Below are positions 57,386 through 64,000 of a stretch of DNA of 64,000 nt, one piece after another; positions within the stretch are counted from its first letter, which is position 1, and every line of letters begins with the position of its first letter. The notes beneath the pieces are model-generated. The model was not told the DNA's origin. It ran no database searches and saw nothing but the letters and a program-made list of their open reading frames with translations. This DNA comes from Hybos culiciformis (taxonomy: Eukaryota; Arthropoda; Insecta; Diptera; Hybotidae). The stretch is from the NCBI GenBank assembly GCA_964007475.1, contig OZ023274.1:25945090-26009089 (forward strand), in the 5' to 3' direction. A program made the translations under genes and the position numbers.

Positions 57386-57513
57386 AAAAATATTTATTTG
57401 GTCTGTCGCTTTCAAAATATTGAATTAGAATTTGTCGCGTCGCTTATGTCGCTGGCTGAGTTTAAATTTTGACAGTGGATAACTTCGCGCTCGTCTTACA
57501 ACAAACTTTATGC

Positions 57514-58045
57514 CAGGGCTGCCAGATTGGGGAATTTTTTCCCCAAACTGAGGAAATTTTTAATTTCGGGGGAAAAAACAAAGTTAAAAAAAACGTGGGG
57601 AAAAATTTGAGGAAAATATTTTTTTCTGAGGAAAATTTGAAGAAATTCAGAAATATTGTGCTAACAATAATATTTAAAATTTCAGACTCGTAAACCCTAA
57701 TGATTTTAAGAAATGTATATCATTACCATATTCTTCTACGTACGTTGAGCTCAAAATCTATTGTTGGAACTAAACTTTTTGATTTACAACATATAGGTAC
57801 CGCATAAAATCTGAACACATTAAAAATTTGAGGAAATCTTGCAAAATTAAGCTGTTTTTGGGGAAAAACTGAAGTGAGTAAAACCGTTATACAATTTTTT
57901 TTTTTTTTCTAATTTAGGGCAAAAAAAAATTTTAGTACACAAAAATATAAAAAAAAATTTGAGGAATTTTTTTAAAAAAGTATCTATTTTGGGGAAATTT
58001 CTTGAAAATTTGAGGAAATTTCATTCATTCCATCTGGCAGCCCTG
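57514..58045. mobile_element. 532-bp hAT-type MITE
   Basis: The termini CAGGGCTGCCAGAT and ATCTGGCAGCCCTG are flanked by the perfect 8-bp duplication CTTTATGC (57506-57513, 58046-58053). It is internally A/T- and G-run-rich (GGGGAAA, GAGGAAATT). No coding capacity. Confidence 0.92.
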
Positions 58046-58053
58046 CTTTATGC

Positions 58054-58385
58054 ATGTACGATACGATATACCTATATCAAATTAATAATTCAACATCAAC
58101 AGAATATTCTATTCAAGATTCAAGATTCGTATTATTAAGAAAAAAAAACAGGACAGAAGACCAATTGTCAGTCAGTGATATAAGCGAGCCAAAGCGAGCA
58201 TGCTAACTACTAACAAAAAAATATTCATCCACCAAATTAATATTTGTTTCTTGTCTATGGGTGATGACAACTGGACTGGATGTTTAAATGAAAAAATTGG
58301 AAAAAATTAAAAAAATTGCGCAAACTGAACTCCTGAAATAAATAAATAAATAATAAAAAAAGTTATTTGATTGAAACCAATTTAA
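58054..58385 (+). promoter_or_regulatory. Upstream region of the TONSL gene
   Basis: 332 bp lie between the hAT MITE and the first codon. No TATA box was singled out. The MITE therefore sits within the likely promoter region of the next gene. Confidence 0.35.
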
Positions 58386-61300
58386 ATGGATGAAAAAAGT
58401 AAGGATTCTATTTTCCATTTTTTTTTTAATTTTAATCAAGCACCTAACTGCAAGCTATCGTGCAAAATAAATTATTAACGAATTCAGCGAAACCAAAGTA
58501 GGTAGGTAGGCCTACGTTAAACAAATATTCGTCAGAATTTTCATATTGTCTTATTTTCTATTACGTAGGTCTTATTTCCTCCTACGCTAATTGTCAATTA
58601 ACTCTTGTACTTATTTTTAATGGTACCATTTTTATTCTGAAATTCATAAAGCAATTTTTTTTGTATAACTACCTACCTATTTCTTTTTTTTCTAGAATTA
58701 TTGAAGAAAAAGGAAAAAGCATCATTGCAAGGAAATCAAGAACAATATGCCCAATCCTGTAATTGCTTGGGTGATTACTACAACAGATGTGGACAATATA
58801 AAGATGCCGTTCTTGAATATAAAGATGAACTAACAGCTTATAGTGCATTGGGGAAAACATTAGAAGTGGCTAAGGCACATCGAATGGTTGGTGAAATGTT
58901 TATGCTCATGAGTGAATTTGAAAATGCCTTAGAACACATAAGAATTTATGAAAGTGAGAGAAAGAATTTTTTTTTTTGTTTCTACTATGGAATGTTTTAG
59001 CTGACAGTGATAATCAATTCAGCAATTCGCTTAAACAAGTCTGTAGGCATTAATTCTAAATAATCAGTCTGAAATTTCATTTTTAGGATTAGTGAAAAAT
59101 TTAGCTAATAAAGTTGAAGAGCAAAGGGCTTATGCAACATTAGGCAGAGTCTTTTTATTATATGGTCAAAGCTTACAAAATTCCAATGAAATATCAAATG
59201 CTAAGAAACAACTTATACAGGCCGAGAAAGTGTTCATCAAAAGTTTATTAATTTGTAAAGAGTTAAGTGTATTTTTTTTTTATATTTTCTATTAATTTTC
59301 AAAACCCTGAAAGATTTAATATGAAAAAATCTTAGAAATATATTTTTTTTCCGCGCGGAAGTTCCTAAAAACACCAAGAACAAAAAAAAAAGTACTGGCA
59401 AAAGCTAAATAAATGTATTCTAAATTATTGAAATTTTTAGGCTTTCTGGACAAATAAGCAAAATCGAATTATTAGATATGCAAGCTAGATTGTATTTAAA
59501 TATTGGGGTTGTTAAAGAACACATGGAAGATTATTCAGAATCAATGTCTTACATGGAAAAAGCAATTAAAATAAGTAAAACAAATGATATTTACGAGTTA
59601 TTACATTTGTGTTACATATCAGCAAGTCTTTTATATCAATATAAAGTAAATGACACTGCCTTGGCATTGAAATTTGCCAATTTAGCTTTGGAAGTTGCTG
59701 AAAGATTACCAGAAAACAATAAAAAAGTATGTGAGACACTATTAACAAAATCAGAAGTTTTAATAAAAATTGGTGATTTTCAAAGTGCTAAACATGTATT
59801 GCATAAAGCGTACAAACTTGGAACTCCAGATTTGAATGATCGTCAAAGTGTTGAAAAAAATTTAAAAATTGGTAAAAATAAATGGGTTCGAAAAATATAA
59901 TGAATATTACGAATATTTACTTCTAATTCTTTTTCAGTTGTTTCAATTTGTCGAGTTTTGGATACATTAATAACAACAGAGTCAAATAATGAAAAGAAAA
60001 AATTATATGAAACTCTTGGAGATGGTTGCTGTTCATTACAGAATTATGAAAAAGCAATTGAATATTACGAAAAAATGTTAGAATGTGTTGAATTACATAT
60101 TGATGCTCCTTCAAATTTAATTCCGATTTATGTTAGTTTATATCAAACTTATAAAGATATAAAAAATTATGAGAAATCGTTGGAATATTTATGGAAAGAG
60201 CTAGATTTGAATAAAAATAAACCAGAAGAAGCTTTTAACACATTATGTAACATTGCTGAAGTTTGTGAATTAACTAAAAAACCTTTTTGGACTATTCAAG
60301 AAATTTATCAAAAAGCAATTAAGGAAGCTGAAAAAGCTGAAAATATCAAATTAGAAAAAATTGCTACAATTCGACTATGGAAACTTCAAAATAAATATAA
60401 TATGAATATTTTAGCAGATGAATTGAAACATGATGCGATGAGAAGGAGTATCAATATTGAAGACATTGAAGAAGATTGTGAGTCAGAAGAAGTAAATAGT
60501 AATATAGAAGAAAACACCCCCGATATAGGAAATGATGTTTGTTTAGATGACCTAACAGATTCGCAATCGGAGTCAGAAAATACAACAATTGAAAAACAAA
60601 AAAATCTAAACCAACGGTGTACCCGTAAACGCGGTCGATGTTTGACGTTAAAAAGAAATATGAAAGGTGAAACACAGTTACATCAAGCATGTATTGCTGG
60701 AAATATCGAATTAGCACGTCTATTAATTGAGCAAGGACATTTAGTAAATGTCCGCGATCATGCGGGTTGGTTGCCGCTCCATGAAGCATGTAATCATGGT
60801 CATCGAGATATTGTCGAAATACTTTTGGATTACGGAGCTACCATAAATGACAAAGGAGGAACTAATTGTGACGGAGTAACTCCCCTATGTATATATATCT
60901 TTTGCATGAAAATGTTTTTTTGCAATAGTGAAAAAATATAATATTTTGTTTTGAATTGTAGATGATGCTTGTAATAATGGACATCTAGATGTTGTTGAAC
61001 TTCTACTACAGCGTGGTGCAAATATTGCAATAAAAACTGACTCTGGTAACACAGCTTTAGATATATTAGAAATATGGTGGCAGTCAGCTGATTGGTGAAG
61101 ATAATAATTTCTAACTAATATTTTAAAATCCTAATCATAATTTTTTTTTTTAGTAAATCAGAGAAGCGAGAAAAATTTGAACAAATTAGCAACATAATGA
61201 GGGAGAGGCTAGCCAAGATTGGGAAAATCAAATCTCCGCGAGAAAGCATTACATCTACATCATTTTCTTATTCTTCGCTAGATAAACTTGAACAACTGGC

Positions 61301-63589
61301 TTATGATGAGAAATGTGAAAAATTGTCTCCAGAATATTCAGATAATGATGAAAACTCAAGTGATGGTGACAATACGAGAGGAAAAGAGAGAAATTTTGTA
61401 TTTCCTTATGCTAAACAACCTGATATTGATGCAAAAAATCAATATAAATTAGCTATAAAAAATTTAAAACACCCCCAACGAGAGCAATTCCCAAAAAATA
61501 TTGATACAACTTATCGAAGTCGAGGTGCCTTTATGAAATCCAATGAAGTGGATATAGATCATTGGTTGGATGATGATTTAGGTCCAGAAAAGAAAAAAAT
61601 TAAACTGAAAAGTATATGCAATTCAACAGAAAAACAAATGAACGAGACGTTTGAGAAAAGAAAATCAACTGATTCAATTTCTTTGAAAAGTTTGGAACAA
61701 GAATTTCATTTTGATAATATTGATAATGTGTCTTTGCAAAATCAAAGTGACTTCAATACTTCCAGTGAAATCAGACCAAATTTTAAAAAAACAACAAGGA
61801 AGCTAAGCTTTGGGAGTAAATTGAAGAGAAATCGACAATCATCATTATTAGAAAATGGATTTTTACAATTCCGAAGTGAAAGCCCAACAGGAGTTGAAAA
61901 AGATTGTTCAAGTACAGAGTCTGAGCCTACTACCTGTTCTCCTTTAAAAAGCCAATATTTTAATTTTAATGTTGATAATAACTTTACTCAAATTAAAACT
62001 CAACAGAATTCAGCAAAATCGTGCGTTTCATTTAAAGTGCAAGTAGAAAACGAACTTTTATTAGTACCTGTTGAGCAAAAAATTATTAATGAAGTTAATA
62101 TAAAATGGTTGAGTAAAGAAGTTGCCAAAAGATATTACAAGTAAGTAAATTTACAAATAGTATTAAATATTCTTATCCTTTGTTGAATTATGATCGTTTA
62201 GGTTTATAATAAGACTTATCAGACAAAGTAATTCTTTCGCAATCTTGAACCCACAATTTTTTCAATTGGCTACACTCAAATAAGCTGAAAATTTTGCATT
62301 TTCATGCTATCTGATAATTTCTTCTAAATAATTTTTACAAAATTAAAATTTTATTACCAACAAAATGTTTTTCTTTAAGCTTGGTAGGATTGAAACCAGT
62401 ACTTCGATTAATGACATCTGATGGGTTTGTATTCGAAGAAAATGATGCACTAACAGCTGCAATGGACGAAACTATGATATCTTCAAAAGTTCTAGAATGG
62501 AAACTTTCTACGCTCGGTCAAAGATATGAAGAGATGTGTCATCAAACAAACAGTAAATTTAATACTTCTATTTATAAAATTATGGAAAATGCACAAATAT
62601 CTAATAGCATATTATTAGATGATCTTTGTTTACTACCTCATCAAACGGAACCAATATTTAAGGCCTTATTGCATCAAAATAATCTAAGAATATTAGATTT
62701 ATCAAATAATTGTGTTCAAAATGATGGATGTAAACAATTAGGGAAATCTTTATTTACATTAATTCATTTAAAATCATTAAATTTAAGTGGTAATTGCATA
62801 ACAAGTGATGGAATAGTTTATTTATTTTCACAATATTCAGAACATTCACCGTGCTCTGAATTAGAATCAATAAATTTAAGTTATAATCCTATCGGTAATA
62901 ATGGTATTAATTATTTAAATAATTTTTGTAAAAATTTCACTAAAAATCTTGTAAAACTTAATTTATGTTCATGTAGTGTTTCCGATATTAAAGAATCATA
63001 TTTCAATAATATTGATTTAGCAGAACTTGATTTTAGTTTTAATAAATTGAATATTAATTCATTTTCATATTTATTAAATTTAAATTTTAGTAAAATGGAA
63101 AATTTATTTATAAATTTTTCATTGAAAAATCTTATTTCAAACTCAGGGTCTATAATTAATAAATTATTTGAAACAGGAAATTGTGTTAAAATAAAAAATC
63201 TTGGATTATCTGGATTAAATTTATCCGATTCAGATATTTATAATTTAGTTCATAATTTATCAGGATCATCATCAGATGGATTAGAAAAAATTGATTTAAC
63301 TCAAAATTCGAAATTAACTTTTTCATCATTTCAATATATTTTAGAAAAAATGAATAATATTAGAGAAATTATTTTTAATCAATGCCCTCAAATTATGGAT
63401 GTTAGTAGGCTTGAAAATTTACATATTAATTCTATTGATAAGAAATTACCTAATTTAATCAGTTTCGATATAAATGAAAATAGTTTAAATATAAAAATTG
63501 AAGCTATTGAAAAATTTTGGAAAATAAATACTGAATCATGTGGTTACATTGAAAGAAATAAAAATAATATTCGTTTAGTATTAAGATAA
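58386..63589 (+). CDS. TONSL: Tonsoku-like protein (TONSL), replication-fork repair scaffold
   Basis: In animals TONSL with MMS22L binds newly made histone H4 and helps RAD51 load at stalled forks. Eight exons: 58386-58398, 58696-58953, 59087-59266, 59441-59871, 59938-60888, 60962-61094, 61154-62140 and 62380-63589, about 1,387 residues (human 1,378). The first exon is only 13 nt (MDEK plus one base), but its phase joins exactly to the TPR start. The order is TPR repeats (residues 1-500, e.g. AQSCNCLGDYYNRCGQYKDA, LYLNIGVVKEHMEDYSESMS), an acidic patch, three ankyrin repeats (about 535-645; LHQACIAGNIELARLLIEQG, LPLHEACNHGHRDIVEILLD), a long charged linker, a ubiquitin-like segment around the exon 7/8 border, and leucine-rich repeats (1050-1385; NLRILDLSNNCVQNDGCKQL). 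All phases agree except the exon 3/4 join, which is out by one base; the donor may lie elsewhere or a base may be wrong. Confidence 0.92.
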
Positions 63590-64000
63590 GTCAAATAAAA
63601 TTTATATTTTTTTATCAAATAAAATGTAAAACTCATTTTGTTAATTTTAGGTGTACCAGTTACAAAAGGTAGCTCTAAGTACAATTAAAAAGAAAAATGA
63701 CTATTAAAATATTTCGAAATATCATCAAAATTTCATCTAATCAAATCATATGGAAGTTAGATATCCCACATATTTCTACAATTTTAATATAATATCTTTT
63801 TGCATTTGATAAGCAAATGCATTTTAGCATATTCAAACCTATTTTTTTCCCATGAATTTTATGCACTTGTGCAAATAAGTGCCGACGCAAGCTTATTATT
63901 TCATGAGAAATATTTTCAAACACATAATAAGTAAATTATTAGATTGAGGTTTTATAATTTCAAAAATAAAGAAGAGAAATAAGAAATAATCTCGCGTTCA
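63590..64000. other. 3' flank of TONSL, no further gene seen
   Basis: AT-rich sequence with AATAAAAT near 63594 and 63619 as likely polyadenylation signals. No reading frame is supported to the window edge. Confidence 0.5.

Noticed and set aside
56959..57423. 154-codon frame with repeated VTFAVTL and DYGCRNS blocks
   Set aside because: It is the translation of a 62-bp tandem array of palindromes. The unit simply lacks stops in that frame.

Overview
This is a stretch of AT-rich eukaryotic nuclear DNA, almost certainly from an insect. The evidence is phase-consistent spliced genes, insect-type isocitrate dehydrogenase gamma sequence, a farnesoic-acid-O-methyltransferase-like domain, and a dense, varied set of animal transposons. 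The order is not resolved. There is one 200-base assembly gap (24817-25016).

Layout. 1-16440 is a nest: a foldback element with inverted arms and five tRNA-like modules holds two insertions, an 8.5 kb gene-bearing element (362-8902) and a full-length but decayed LINE (8986-14483). 16417-24800 is repeats: a palindrome, two tandem arrays, and a Gypsy-type retrotransposon broken by two MITEs. 25569-26576 is a 1 kb foldback element with a 9-bp target duplication. 26920-28173 is a spliced gene with a farnesoic-acid-methyltransferase-like domain. 28470-28843 is one minus-strand exon. 28851-36584 is a second gene-bearing element. 36706-39976 is a DNA transposon with an intact transposase ORF. 39981-58100 holds no recognisable host gene but many non-autonomous elements (hAT, pogo-like, Helitron, foldback), several bounded by perfect target duplications. 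58386-63589 is a complete TONSL (tonsoku-like) gene.

Main discovery. The segments 362-8902 and 28851-36584 share a left end (about 640 nt to a splice donor, then a further exon) and an 875-nt right end, each nearly identical by eye. Both end in the same 12-bp inverted terminus (CCCAATATACCA / TGGTATATTGGG). Their interiors are unrelated. The first carries a seven-exon geranylgeranyl diphosphate synthase gene with both Asp-rich motifs. The second carries the 5' part of a mitochondrial NAD-isocitrate dehydrogenase gamma gene joined to other exon-like sequence. An earlier duplication of the target reveals the empty site of the first element and implies a 3-bp duplication (AGA). The left end contains an exon-intron-exon unit placed just upstream of each captured gene, and neither captured gene shows its own start codon. 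I read these as two members of a recently mobile, gene-capturing TIR element family. Its superfamily is unknown to me, and no transposase for it lies in the window.

The only host genes I would trust as ordinary residents are TONSL, the farnesoic-acid-methyltransferase-domain gene and the gene owning the 28470-28843 exon. The GGPPS gene may be functional, but it sits inside a mobile element.
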